A stretch of 64,000 bases of DNA, from NCBI RefSeq assembly GCF_020037015.1, contig NZ_JAIQDE010000015.1, forward strand, positions 124,001-188,000, written 5' to 3'. This DNA is from Corallococcus sp. AS-1-6. GTDB taxonomy: Bacteria > Myxococcota > Myxococcia > Myxococcales > Myxococcaceae. The notes beneath the pieces were generated by a model. That model had not been told where the DNA came from, searched no databases, and worked only from the letters and a program-made list of their open reading frames with translations. Positions 28,190 through 37,959 of the stretch are shown in pieces (the stretch's first letter is position 1; the number at the start of each line of letters is the position of its first letter). Made by a program: the position numbers and the translations under genes.

Positions 28190-31100
28190 TCAGCCTCGTT
28201 GCTGCGTCCGCCGCGTCTGACGTGCCAGCCCCAGTCCCAGCAGGAGCAGCAGGGCCAGTGCCGCGCCTCCATCCCCGCTGGTCCCACAGGCGCAGCCGCC
28301 GCCCGTGCCTCCCAGGGTCCTGGCCTGGCCCTTCAGCGTGAGCGTGGCCTCCGCCGTCGTCTCTCCTCGCAGGCGCAGCTTCAGCGTGCCCTCCGCGGGG
28401 CCTCCCACCTGGCCCCGGAAGGTGACGCCCACCGTCGTCTGGGCTCCCGGCGCCAGCTCCGCGTCCAGCGCGCTTGCGTCGATTTCGAACGCCGGGTTGG
28501 TGTTCTCCACCACGCTCAAGCGCGCCGGTGACGCGGACTGGTTCGTGAGCGTCACCGTGCGCGGCGCGCTGGTGGCGCCAATGTCCACCCAGCCCAGGTC
28601 CAGCTCCAGCGGCTCGAGGGTCAGGAAGCTGGCCACGGAGATTCCCGACAGGGCCACCAGCGCCGCGCGCTCCTGGTCCTTCGTGCCCAGGACCAGCGTC
28701 GCCTTCGCCGCGCCAATCTGCGTCGTGTCGTACTTCAGGTCCAACGTCAGCGAGTCACCCTGCGGCAGGGCGCGGCCCTCCGCTCCCAGGACGGGAGACA
28801 CCACCAGGAAGCTCGCGGCCTGCGGCCCCTCCACCTTGGGGGGCATCACCAGCAGCTCCTGCGTGCTGTCATTGGTGAGCACCACCTTCGCCGTCGCCGG
28901 CTCCGCCTGGCGCACGGTGCCGAAGTCCAGCGAACGGTTGAGCGCGCGGAACACCGTGGAGAGCCCCCGGCCCGACAACGACACCTGCGCATCCGGCGAC
29001 TCGAGGTCGTCCGTCACCACCAGGAGGTTGGCCTTGGACGTGACGTCCGGGCGGGGGACGAACTTGATGAAGACGTCCTTCGAGGCCTGGGCCGCCAACG
29101 TGAAGGGCAACGTCGGCGCCGAATCCAGGCTGAAGTGCGAGGGCTCGGAGTTCTCCGCCGCGCCGATGATCTCCAGCCCCCTCACCACCAACGGCTGGAG
29201 GGATTCATTGGTGAGCCGCACGAAGCGGATCGCCGAGGCGGAGGACTCCGCCACCCGCGCGCCGAACTCCAGCGTGGGGGTGGACAGGCTGAGCTGGTTC
29301 GTCCGTCCACGGCCCGCCAGCGTCACGAGCATGGTGCTCGCCTGGCTGTCTTCGGAGTTGATGCGCAGGACCGCGTTGAAGCGCCGCTGTGCGTCCGGCC
29401 GGAACTGAACCGACACATCCAGGGTGCCACCCGCGTTCAGCGCCAGGGGCAGCGTCGGCTTCTGCAGGATGAACGCCTTCGCGTCCTCCGCGTCCAGCGA
29501 GATGTCCTTCACGATGAGCGTGCTCGCCTCCATGCCGCTCCCGGCGTCCGTGCCCGCGTCCGCGGCTCCGCCTGGAGCGACATGCGTCAGCCTCAGCCCG
29601 ATGCCATCCGACGTCGTGTTCACCCGCGTCCCACCGAAGTCCAGCGAGCCGTCAAAGGCCTGGCCGTCCCGGCGTGTCACCGCGAGCTTCGCCAGCGTGG
29701 CCGTTGCCTGGAGGGTGAGCTCCAGCGGAGGCTGGGGGGACGCCTCCACCCGCACCGTGGCCTTGGCCGTGCGGAGTCCTCCCGTCGACCCCTGCGGCGT
29801 GAAACGCAGCTTCACCAGGGCGCTGCCATTCGCGGGCACCTTGGGCAGCGTCTCCTGCACGGAGAACTCCGAGCTCCCCGCCGGCAGCGTCACGGAGATG
29901 TTCGCGTCGGTGATGCCGGTGTTGGTCACCGTCACCGTCTTCTCCACGAACGAGCCGAAGTTCACCCGCCCGAAGTCGATGTTGGTGGGCGACAGGCTCA
30001 CGCCGCCCACTCCTTCCACGACCACCTTCACGCTGGTGGACGACGGCTCCGCGTTGCTGGAGATGATCAGGTTGCGCTCGACGGTGAGGAGCTGGGTGGG
30101 CTTCGCCGAGACGTAGAAGGCATGCGCGCCGCCGGGCTCCACCGTGAAGGCGGGAACGACGGCGCTCAGGGTGGAGGGGCACGCCGTGGTCTTCTGCGTG
30201 TTGTCACGCAGGCAGAACTGGTCCGGGACCGACACGGAGTAGACAACCAACGGGGCCCTGCCGTCGTTCTTCACCACCAGCGGCTGCGGATCCCCTTCGA
30301 CGGTGATGGCTTGAGGCGCGAACTCGGGGGCGCCACCGGGCAGCACCATCACGGGCGTGGTGCCTCGGCCCGAGACCTGGATGGTCTGGTCCGTGCTGTC
30401 GTTCGAGTTGCTCAGCACGTGCACGGTGCCCGTCACATCCTGCGCGGACTCAGGGCGGAAGATGACGTCCAGCAGCGCGACCTCGTTCCGCTCCAGGCGG
30501 ACGGGGAACTGCTGGTTGTTCTGCAGCCGGGCCGTGAAGAAGCCGCTTCCTATCGCATTGTTGATGGTGAGCGGGGCGGAGCCGATGTTCGTCAGCGTGA
30601 CGGTCTGCGTGCTGGACGTCAGCCGGGGGACGTCATTGAAGACCAGCAGGTTCTTGTTCATCTGCATCTGCGCGACCGCGGCGACACCGGACAGCTTGAC
30701 GACCAGGCTGGCCGTGGCAGGCGCCTTCGTGGCGAGCGTGAGGTTGGCGGAGTAGTTGCCGGAGAGCTGGGGGGCGAACGTGATCTCGATCTGGCGTGAG
30801 CCGTTCACCGGGACGATGGGGTTGGGCCAGCCGAGGACGTCGATGTTGAACGTCCCGAGGTTCGCGGCCACCTCCGCCAGGTCCACATCCACATGCCCTG
30901 TGTTGAGGATGTTCAGGGGCAGCACGGCGGAGCTGCCGGGCTGCGTGGCGGCGAAGTTCACGGCATCCGTCGAGGTGATGAACCTGGCCTCCGCGCCAAT
31001 GCCTCGCAGCGGGAAGTTGCGGGTCGTGACGATGTTGCTCTGGGTGCCCTGGTAGGTGATCTCCAGGCTGGCCTCGTACTGCTGGTCCTCGATGTTGGGA

Positions 31101-33736
31101 CTGAAGGTCACCCGGAAGGGCTGGGGCCGCTTGGCACCCCGCGCGAGCTCGGGCTCGGAGGCGGTGACCGGATCCACGGCGAACGCCGTGCCGGACGGCT
31201 GGATGCGGATCTGGGTGACCTTCAGCGGCTCGGAGGCGGTGCTGCTGTTGCTCACGTTGAGGCTGAGGTTGACGTGGGTGCTCCGGTTCTGCCTGTAACC
31301 AAAGTTGATCTCGGTCCCGGTGAAGATGGCGTTGGGGCCGTTGGAGTTGCCCTTGACGATGAGCACGGGCGGGAGCTGCCGGTCATTCGTGGTGTAGAAG
31401 CGCACCCGCGTCTCCAGGTCGCCCGTGCTGGTCAGGGGACGGAAGCGCACCTTCACCTTGGTCTCCCCGCCCGGCTGCACGGTCTGGGGCAGGAAGTCGA
31501 CCACCTGGAACAGGGCGTCGCTCTCCGGGATGACCTTCGACAGGAACAGGGCCTGGTTGCCGGTGTTGCGCAAGGTCGCGTCGGCCGTGGACTCGCCTCC
31601 GGGAGCGACGTTGGGCAACGGCAGGGGGTTGGTGACCAGGGTCAGCTCCGGCGCGAGCGCCCGGCCGGTGATGGTCACGGAAGGCGCGGGCTGCGAGGCA
31701 TCCGTCTGGAGTTGGAGCGTCTTCGAGAACAGACCCGAGGAGGTCGCGGCGAAGGTCACCGTCACCGGGGCCGTCCCCCCGTTCTTCGGGAGCGTCAGTC
31801 CCTCCGCCGGGATGCCGGAGACCGAGAAGGGGTCCAGGAGGCCGGAGGAGACGGGGAACACCTTGATGGGCCAGTTGCTGCTGTTCGAGAGGATGACCTG
31901 CTGGGTCAGGGGCTGGTCGCCCACCGTGTAGTCAGCGAAGGTCAGCGTGGTCGCGCTGACGCCCAGCGAGGTCTTTCGCGCGGTGCCATGCAGGGGCACG
32001 GTGGAGACACAGGACGTCGTGGGCGACGTGCCGAAGGTGAGCACGCCATCCACGGCGCCGCTCTCATTGGCGCCGGGGTTGAACGTGATGAAGAGCTCAC
32101 GTCCCGCCGGGCCTGGGGCCAGCGTGAACGCCGCGCTGGGGCTCACGGAGAAGGCGCTGCCGCCCGTGGTCACCGTGGGCGTCACCGTCAGCGAGACGTT
32201 CCCCGTGTTGGTCACCGTCACCTTCTGCTGCTCACTGCCCACGTCTCCTGCCTCCTGCTCGGCGAAGACGAACGAAAGCGGGGAGATGCCCAGACAGGCA
32301 TTGCCGGGCGTCGTCGTGCCGGACAGGTTGAGCTCGGGCGCGGCGGTGTCGTTGCTGGTGAAGGTGAGCTTGCCGCTCGTGGCGCTCGTCGGCGTCGGGT
32401 GGAACGTCAACTGGAGGCGCTGGGTGTCTCCGGGCGCGAGGCTGAAGGGGCCCGCGGTATCCACCCGGAAGGGAGAGCCCGCGGGCAGCGTCAGGGCGGT
32501 CACCTTGAGCAGGCTGTCCCCGCCGTTCTTGACCGTGACCTCCTGGGGCGCGCTGTCGGTGTTGAACGGGGTCTCTTCGAAGGCCACGTCCGTGCGGCTC
32601 AGGACGAGCTTCGGGCTGGACGGCGTGCCGCCGGTCAGGGTGACGGCGGGCACGTCGGCGCTGTTGATGGTGAAGCTGAGGGTGTGCGTCCAGTTGCCCG
32701 TCGCCGTGGGGCGGAACGTCAGCTTCAGCCGCTGGGTGTCTCCCTTCGCCAGGCTGAAGGGGCCCGCGGTGTCCACGCGGAACGGTGAGCCGGCGGGCAG
32801 CTTCAACTGGGTCACCGTGAGCAGGGCGTCGCCGTCGTTCCGGACGGTGACCTCCTGGGTGGCGCTGTCGGTGTTCACCGGCGTCTGCTCGAAGGCCACG
32901 GAGGCGCGGCTCACATAGAGCTTCGCGGGGGACAGCCCCTCTCCGGTGAGCGCGGCGGAGGGCGGGGTGGGGCACACGACGGAGGAGCTCGTCAGGAAGA
33001 GCGAACCGGAGAGGGGGCCCAGGTCATCGACGGTCAAGGGGTTGAAGCTCACCACGAGCGTCTTCGAGCTGGCGGGCGCGAGGGTCACCGAGGCGCCGGA
33101 CACGCTGAAGGGGGCCGTGGCGGAGGGCTCCATCGTGAAGTTCGTATTGCCCAGGTTCATCACCGTGATGTTGCGCGGTGTCGAAGTCCCCAGCTCACGG
33201 GCGCCAAACGCCACGGACGTCTGGCCGAGCACGATGAGCGGGCCCGAGGCCTTTCCATCCAGCGTCACGACGATGGACGGGGCGGCGGGATCATTCGTGT
33301 AGAGCGTCAGCGTGCCTTGGGCGGTCCCGGGCTGGAGCGGAGCAAAGCCGATGCGCACGGTCATCGCGTCCGTGCTGCTCACGGGCGTGATGGGCACGGA
33401 GCAGTTGGTGTCGCAGCGGTTGAGCGCCGTGTCGTAGATGCCGTTGAAGGTGAAGCCCCCGGTGGTGGTCACCCGGTGGACCGTGAGCGCCGTGCTGCCG
33501 GTGTTGAACAGCTTGATGGACTTCTGCCTCGGCGCGCACGGAGCCTGGTCGCCGAAGTCGACGGCGGTCTCCGACACGCTGAGCGAGGCCGCGGGATCCG
33601 CGGGGAGCAGTGCGGCACCTTGGTCCCGGACACGCGCATCCCTGCTGTCCGCGACAGCGGGGGGCTTCTCCGCCTCGGGACCGCAGGCGGTCAGGACGCA
33701 CAGTGCAGCCGTCAGGATGAGCAGGATGCGTTGCAT
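28190..33736 (-). CDS. Giant HYDIN/ASH-repeat lipoprotein with MYXO-CTERM tail
   Basis: 1848 residues. The N-terminus has a lipoprotein signal with lipobox LTAC (Cys at about 18). About sixteen repeats of roughly 105 residues follow; each begins with a strand like LSVSETAVDFG and continues VTVTNTG, the ASPM-SPD2-Hydin (choice-of-anchor D) immunoglobulin-like pattern. The end is a MYXO-CTERM-type tail: Gly-rich segment with GCACGTSG, a Leu/Ala helix and RQTRRTQQRG. Such tails are processed by myxosortase and lead to surface attachment. Having both an N-terminal lipid anchor and a C-terminal sorting tail is unusual. The gene starts 9 bases after tssJ stops, so it belongs to the T6SS operon and may be an envelope scaffold for it. 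Confidence 0.88.
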   Translation of the reverse strand: MQRILLILTAALCVLTACGPEAEKPPAVADSRDARVRDQGAALLPADPAASLSVSETAVDFGDQAPCAPRQKSIKLFNTGSTALTVHRVTTTGGFTFNGIYDTALNRCDTNCSVPITPVSSTDAMTVRIGFAPLQPGTAQGTLTLYTNDPAAPSIVVTLDGKASGPLIVLGQTSVAFGARELGTSTPRNITVMNLGNTNFTMEPSATAPFSVSGASVTLAPASSKTLVVSFNPLTVDDLGPLSGSLFLTSSSVVCPTPPSAALTGEGLSPAKLYVSRASVAFEQTPVNTDSATQEVTVRNDGDALLTVTQLKLPAGSPFRVDTAGPFSLAKGDTQRLKLTFRPTATGNWTHTLSFTINSADVPAVTLTGGTPSSPKLVLSRTDVAFEETPFNTDSAPQEVTVKNGGDSLLKVTALTLPAGSPFRVDTAGPFSLAPGDTQRLQLTFHPTPTSATSGKLTFTSNDTAAPELNLSGTTTPGNACLGISPLSFVFAEQEAGDVGSEQQKVTVTNTGNVSLTVTPTVTTGGSAFSVSPSAAFTLAPGPAGRELFITFNPGANESGAVDGVLTFGTSPTTSCVSTVPLHGTARKTSLGVSATTLTFADYTVGDQPLTQQVILSNSSNWPIKVFPVSSGLLDPFSVSGIPAEGLTLPKNGGTAPVTVTFAATSSGLFSKTLQLQTDASQPAPSVTITGRALAPELTLVTNPLPLPNVAPGGESTADATLRNTGNQALFLSKVIPESDALFQVVDFLPQTVQPGGETKVKVRFRPLTSTGDLETRVRFYTTNDRQLPPVLIVKGNSNGPNAIFTGTEINFGYRQNRSTHVNLSLNVSNSSTASEPLKVTQIRIQPSGTAFAVDPVTASEPELARGAKRPQPFRVTFSPNIEDQQYEASLEITYQGTQSNIVTTRNFPLRGIGAEARFITSTDAVNFAATQPGSSAVLPLNILNTGHVDVDLAEVAANLGTFNIDVLGWPNPIVPVNGSRQIEITFAPQLSGNYSANLTLATKAPATASLVVKLSGVAAVAQMQMNKNLLVFNDVPRLTSSTQTVTLTNIGSAPLTINNAIGSGFFTARLQNNQQFPVRLERNEVALLDVIFRPESAQDVTGTVHVLSNSNDSTDQTIQVSGRGTTPVMVLPGGAPEFAPQAITVEGDPQPLVVKNDGRAPLVVYSVSVPDQFCLRDNTQKTTACPSTLSAVVPAFTVEPGGAHAFYVSAKPTQLLTVERNLIISSNAEPSSTSVKVVVEGVGGVSLSPTNIDFGRVNFGSFVEKTVTVTNTGITDANISVTLPAGSSEFSVQETLPKVPANGSALVKLRFTPQGSTGGLRTAKATVRVEASPQPPLELTLQATATLAKLAVTRRDGQAFDGSLDFGGTRVNTTSDGIGLRLTHVAPGGAADAGTDAGSGMEASTLIVKDISLDAEDAKAFILQKPTLPLALNAGGTLDVSVQFRPDAQRRFNAVLRINSEDSQASTMLVTLAGRGRTNQLSLSTPTLEFGARVAESSASAIRFVRLTNESLQPLVVRGLEIIGAAENSEPSHFSLDSAPTLPFTLAAQASKDVFIKFVPRPDVTSKANLLVVTDDLESPDAQVSLSGRGLSTVFRALNRSLDFGTVRQAEPATAKVVLTNDSTQELLVMPPKVEGPQAASFLVVSPVLGAEGRALPQGDSLTLDLKYDTTQIGAAKATLVLGTKDQERAALVALSGISVASFLTLEPLELDLGWVDIGATSAPRTVTLTNQSASPARLSVVENTNPAFEIDASALDAELAPGAQTTVGVTFRGQVGGPAEGTLKLRLRGETTAEATLTLKGQARTLGGTGGGCACGTSGDGGAALALLLLLGLGLARQTRRTQQRG
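32312..32935. repeat. Tandem 312-bp duplication inside the HYDIN-like gene
   Basis: Two neighbouring repeat units are far more alike than the others: both contain NTDSA-QEVTV, LPAGSPFRVDTAGPFSLA and GDTQRL. Matching DNA segments begin at about 32525 and 32837, an offset of 312 bases (104 codons). Boundaries are approximate. It indicates a recent in-frame duplication. Confidence 0.75.
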
Positions 33737-33745
33737 GAGGCGACC

Positions 33746-34258
33746 TCAGTTCTCGGCGTGGAGGGCCGGGGCCTTGGCGGAAGAGGAGGGTGGGGGCGTC
33801 GGCGCGGCGGGCGGCTCGGGCGGCTTCGCCGCGTCGTCGCCTTCCTTGGGCGCCGCGGGCTGCGTCCCCGTGCGGATGCGACCTTCGAGCAGCTCGATGT
33901 CCAGCGAGCCCGGCGCGGGCGTGTTCACGAACTGCTGCCAGGTGCCGTCCGGCGCGGTGAAGAGGAACGACACCGCCACCGGGGCGTTCTCCGGCAGCGG
34001 CACCTTCATGCGCTGCAGCGTCCCCGGGTAGATCAGCGCGGACAGCAGCACGTCCGCGTCCGGCTGGAAGATGCGCGCGGAGACCTCGCCGTAGGACTCC
34101 ACGGCGAACTGCTTCGGGTCCACCTTGCGCACCAGCATGTACAGCGGCCGGCCCTGGTTCGTCCCCGACGGGGCCTTCACGCTCAGGTGCAGCGTGCTCG
34201 GCTGGCACGCGGCCAGGAAACACAGCGCCAGGGGGATGCAGCCTGCCCACGGTTTCAT
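33746..34258 (-). CDS. tssJ: T6SS outer-membrane lipoprotein TssJ
   Basis: 170 residues. Signal peptide with lipobox LAAC (Cys at about 18). The mature part begins QPSTLHLSVKAPSGTNQGRPLYMLVRKVD-like beta sandwich, with the TssJ hallmark of Asn/Gly-Arg-(P)-hydrophobic-V-R-hydrophobic-(Y/K) after strand 1 (GRPLYMLVRKV at about 38-48). The C-terminal 35 residues are a Pro/Ala/Lys extension. TssJ anchors the TssJLM membrane complex by binding the periplasmic part of TssM. It overlaps the tssM stop by 4 bases, which supports co-translation. Confidence 0.88.
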   Translation of the reverse strand: MKPWAGCIPLALCFLAACQPSTLHLSVKAPSGTNQGRPLYMLVRKVDPKQFAVESYGEVSARIFQPDADVLLSALIYPGTLQRMKVPLPENAPVAVSFLFTAPDGTWQQFVNTPAPGSLDIELLEGRIRTGTQPAAPKEGDDAAKPPEPPAAPTPPPSSSAKAPALHAEN

Positions 34259-37200
34259 CGCGGCACCTCGCGGAACGGGATCCAGGGCTCACCCTTGAGC
34301 CCGAAGCGCAGGTCCATCACCCCGTCCGTGGACGTGGCGCCCCGCGCTCGCAACGACCAGCGGCGGTGCTGCGGGTCCTCCGTGGACTGCGAGGACTCCA
34401 GCAGCCGGAAGCAGCTCCACGCCGAACGCGACTTCTCCAGCGACGCGTACTGCACCGACTGGTCCGCGGGCGCGCGCACCTCCAGCATCAGCGACGCCGT
34501 CTGCTGGTCCCACCACGCCAGCGGGAACTCCTGCCACGACGGGCTCTGGTTGTACGCGAGGAACGTCGTCTTGCCGCACTTGAGCGAACCCAGCGTCACG
34601 AAGCTGCCCTGCGTGGGCGCCTTCGGCAGCGGCAGCGGCATCACCTGCAGGAGCAGCGGCCGGGGCCGCCCCTCCGTGTCCCACAACATGCGGGCCAGCC
34701 GCGACAGCCTGCCCAGCGTGGGCAACATCCCCTGGGGCAGCGTCATCCGCGACTGGAGCGCGCCTCGCGCCACCCACTCGGAGCCCCGCTCCTCGCACAC
34801 CGGCGCCAGCACCCGCGTCACGAACTCCCAGAACGCGCCGTCCTGCTTGCGCAGCACCTCCAGGTCCCCCGGATCCACCTCCTGCGTCGCGTCCGGCGTG
34901 AACGGATAGCGGCCCAGGAGCGGGCGCAGGAACCGGCTCGAGGCGTCGTCCCACTGCCGCTCCAGCGTCCGCTCGATCTCGCGCTGCCCCAGCTCGCGCA
35001 CCGCGAGGAACGGCTGACGGAAGGGCTGCCGCAGCTCTCCGATGAGCCCCTGCTGGTCCAGCCACGCGTCCACCTTGCGCAGGTAGGACGTGTCGTCCTC
35101 CAGCATCATCGCGAAGGCCAGCCGCCCCAGCGGCGTCAGCAGCTCCGGCAGCCTCGCGGCCCCGCTCGCCGGCTGCGCGCTGCCCGTGGCCAGACCTCCG
35201 TTGAGCGACGCCGTCGCCTCCGCGGGCACCACGCCCGGGCGGGGCACCGCGTTCAGCTCGTCCGACATCTGGGCCACCAGCGCGCGGTAGGGGTTGAGCG
35301 CCGTGTAGTTGCCCGTCTCGTCCGGCTTCATCACCGTGGCGATGGGCTTGAACGGCGCGACCGCGTTGCGCAGCGATTCGTAGAAGGGGCCGTCCAACGG
35401 CTCCAGCGCCACGCCCTGGGCCACGTCGCGCAGCATGTCCACCAGCTCCGAGGACGGCTGCGTGAGCCGCGACAGCTCCTCCGACAGGAGCGCGGGGATG
35501 ACCGCCTGGAAGCGGTAGCCGGACACGCGCTGGAACAGCCGGTTGCGGTACTGGAACGCGAACTGGTTCACCTTGCGGCGCACGTGCTCCTGGCGCTGCG
35601 ACACCTCCTCCACCGGCAGCCCCGCGCCCTTGATGCGCGTGGTGAACTCGTCCACCAGCGGGCGCAGCCGCGTGTCGAACTCCAGCCGGTCCGCCGCCAG
35701 GGTCGCGCCGCCGCGCGCCGCCACCGCGTCCTCGCCCTCCACCACGCCGAAGGGCAGGCGCCCCGTCTTCTCGTGGTAGCGCAGGAGCGCCTGGTGCAGG
35801 AGCCGCGAGCTGTCCTTGGGGCGGAACTCGAAGGTGCTCTGGAGCACCGGCACCTGGAGCACCGTGGGGCCGTTGCCCGGCAGCCACAGGCCGTCGCGCA
35901 CCAGCAGCTCCGCCACGGTCATCTTCTGCACCGCCTTCACGCCCAGGTACGCCTCCTCCTCCATGCGCAGCACGTTCGTCAGCGCGTCCCGGTGGTCGTT
36001 GATCCACGCCACCGTCTTGAGCGTGGAGGGGATGCCCCGGAAGCGGCTGGTGTCCACGCGCGCCTCGGAGGCGGCCAGGAGCTCCAGCGCGCGCGGCAGG
36101 CTGCTGAAGCGCGCGCTGTCATCCAGCAGCGCCTGGAGCCGCCTGCGCTCGTCCTGCATGGACTCCAGGTCCGCGTCCAGCCGCTCCAGCTCGCGCGGCT
36201 CCACGGCCCGGTTCGCCAGCAGGTCCTGCAGCCGCCGCAGGTGCGCCTGCCACGGCATCAACTGCGCCTCCAGCGTGAGCGGCTCCGGGAAGGGCCAGCG
36301 CGCCCAACTGGCCTCGGGCGTGTCCGGCGCCGACCACGGCGGGTTGCTCATGACGACGTAGTCGGCCACCAGGGACTCGTTGAGTCCCACCGCCGTCACC
36401 CACGAGCGCCCCGCCTCCAGCGCCGCCAGGTCCCCCGCGGGCTCGGCCGGGCTCCCCTCCGACACGAAGCTCCAGTTCGGGCGCGTCTTCAGGCTGGACA
36501 GCACCAACTGCCCCAGCGGCTCCTCGCGCGAGCCGTGCAGCGTGGCCAGCAGGTAGACGACCTGCTCCGGACGGCACGTGTCCGGCTGGCGGTGGCACTT
36601 CTCCAGCGCGGGCCGGATGTGGGCCTCGCGGATGCCGCGCGCCAGGCGCTGGCGCAGGTCCTCTCGCGCGCCGGTGAAGCTGTAGCGCAACAGCGGCCAC
36701 GTGTTCATCGCCCGCCACAGCGAGTCCAGGGACTGGCCCGCCGCGAGCACCGGCTCCTGCACCGCGGCCCCGGACACCTCCTGGCCCTGGTCGCGCATGC
36801 GCTGGACCATGTCCTCGAAGCGCTGCACGCGCGTGCGCGCCTGGCCCAGCCTCCACGCGAAGTGCCCGTACGCGACCAGCAGCGGCAGCGCGAACGCCAG
36901 GCCCAGCAGCACCGCCCGGCGCAGGTGCGTGTGCAGGTAGCGGTCGTGGACCGCGCGCGCCGTGCTGGCCTCGGCGGACACCGAGAGGACGTCCGGGTCC
37001 CTCGCGTCCTTGTCCGCGGAGGACAGCGACACCGTGGCCAGGCTTGGCGCGTACGCCAGCGTCTGGCCCTCCATCAGCGCCGTCACGAAGCGCGACAGCG
37101 CCTCGAAGGGCGCGTGGCCCTCGGAATAGAAGCGCTCCAGGCGCTCGAAGGACTCCACCGGCAGCGCCGTCAGGCCCAGCGCCAGGTACTGCTCCTGCGC

Positions 37201-37956
37201 CTTGAGCAGCGAGCCCAGCTTGCCCTCCTGGCCGGCCGGGGGCAGGGGGAAGCGCAGCGGCACGTGGTGCGCGCGCAAGAGCTTCGCGAAGTCCGCGTAC
37301 CCCTCGCGCTCATCCAGGTGGGTGAGGCACACGCGCGTCTCCAGCGCGCCGCCCCGCACCTCCGCCAGCAGGTTGAGCTTGCCGCGCAGCAACTGGGCGG
37401 CCCGGCGCACCTCGTCCGGGGGCGTGTCCTGAAGCCAGCGCGCGTCCAGCACCAGCACCGCCAGCGCCTGCTGACCGCCGCCGAAGCTGTCCTTCCACAG
37501 CCGGCGCAGCGCCTCGCGCGCCTGGGGCGATTCGTCCTCCAGGAGCTGCGGGGACACCTCCTGGGCGACGACGTCCGCGCCCAGGTACACCTGGAGCAGC
37601 GAGTCGTTGAGGAGGCTGGGCAGGAACTGCCGCGCCTGCCGCTTCCAGTCCAGGTCCAGCTCGATGAGCCGCGACTTGCCCGCGCCCGCAGGCCCCATCA
37701 CCACCACACCTGGCAGGTCCCGCACCGCCACGCGGTGGCGCAGGGGCAGCCCGGCCAGGAACTTCTCGCGCACCTTGCGCAGCCGGTTCTTCGCCAGGGG
37801 CTCCGGCGCGGCGGTGCCCGAGGCCGGCGCGCTCTTGCGCTTCGCGCGCCACACGAGGAACAGCGGCACGAAGAGGGCCAGCAGCGCCAGGAGCACCAGC
37901 GCGTACGGCTTCCACTTCGGCGGGATGAACGCCGTCAGTTTCTTGAGGACATCCAT
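34255..37956 (-). CDS. tssM: T6SS membrane-complex protein TssM (IcmF)
   Basis: 1233 residues, normal for TssM. Membrane helices at 18-36 and about 345-367 bracket a cytoplasmic NTPase-like domain with Walker A GPAGAGKS (88-95), so this TssM retains the nucleotide motif that many lack. The long periplasmic part contains the IcmF-related and C-terminal beta-domain regions (YRALVAQMSDELNAVPRPG, FWEFVTRVLAPVCEERGSEW, WPLEFPL-type end SPSWQEFPLAWWDQQTASLMLEVRAP split across strands). TssM spans the inner membrane, contacts TssL in the cytoplasm and TssJ at the outer membrane. It starts 3 bases after a small gene that separates it from tssL. Confidence 0.95.
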   Translation of the reverse strand: MDVLKKLTAFIPPKWKPYALVLLALLALFVPLFLVWRAKRKSAPASGTAAPEPLAKNRLRKVREKFLAGLPLRHRVAVRDLPGVVVMGPAGAGKSRLIELDLDWKRQARQFLPSLLNDSLLQVYLGADVVAQEVSPQLLEDESPQAREALRRLWKDSFGGGQQALAVLVLDARWLQDTPPDEVRRAAQLLRGKLNLLAEVRGGALETRVCLTHLDEREGYADFAKLLRAHHVPLRFPLPPAGQEGKLGSLLKAQEQYLALGLTALPVESFERLERFYSEGHAPFEALSRFVTALMEGQTLAYAPSLATVSLSSADKDARDPDVLSVSAEASTARAVHDRYLHTHLRRAVLLGLAFALPLLVAYGHFAWRLGQARTRVQRFEDMVQRMRDQGQEVSGAAVQEPVLAAGQSLDSLWRAMNTWPLLRYSFTGAREDLRQRLARGIREAHIRPALEKCHRQPDTCRPEQVVYLLATLHGSREEPLGQLVLSSLKTRPNWSFVSEGSPAEPAGDLAALEAGRSWVTAVGLNESLVADYVVMSNPPWSAPDTPEASWARWPFPEPLTLEAQLMPWQAHLRRLQDLLANRAVEPRELERLDADLESMQDERRRLQALLDDSARFSSLPRALELLAASEARVDTSRFRGIPSTLKTVAWINDHRDALTNVLRMEEEAYLGVKAVQKMTVAELLVRDGLWLPGNGPTVLQVPVLQSTFEFRPKDSSRLLHQALLRYHEKTGRLPFGVVEGEDAVAARGGATLAADRLEFDTRLRPLVDEFTTRIKGAGLPVEEVSQRQEHVRRKVNQFAFQYRNRLFQRVSGYRFQAVIPALLSEELSRLTQPSSELVDMLRDVAQGVALEPLDGPFYESLRNAVAPFKPIATVMKPDETGNYTALNPYRALVAQMSDELNAVPRPGVVPAEATASLNGGLATGSAQPASGAARLPELLTPLGRLAFAMMLEDDTSYLRKVDAWLDQQGLIGELRQPFRQPFLAVRELGQREIERTLERQWDDASSRFLRPLLGRYPFTPDATQEVDPGDLEVLRKQDGAFWEFVTRVLAPVCEERGSEWVARGALQSRMTLPQGMLPTLGRLSRLARMLWDTEGRPRPLLLQVMPLPLPKAPTQGSFVTLGSLKCGKTTFLAYNQSPSWQEFPLAWWDQQTASLMLEVRAPADQSVQYASLEKSRSAWSCFRLLESSQSTEDPQHRRWSLRARGATSTDGVMDLRFGLKGEPWIPFREVPR

Positions 37957-37959
37957 GGC

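Noticed and set aside
28190-33736. Phage or R-body origin of the repeat protein
   Set aside because: Repeats follow the HYDIN/choice-of-anchor D Ig-like pattern with lipobox and MYXO-CTERM tail; no phage features.
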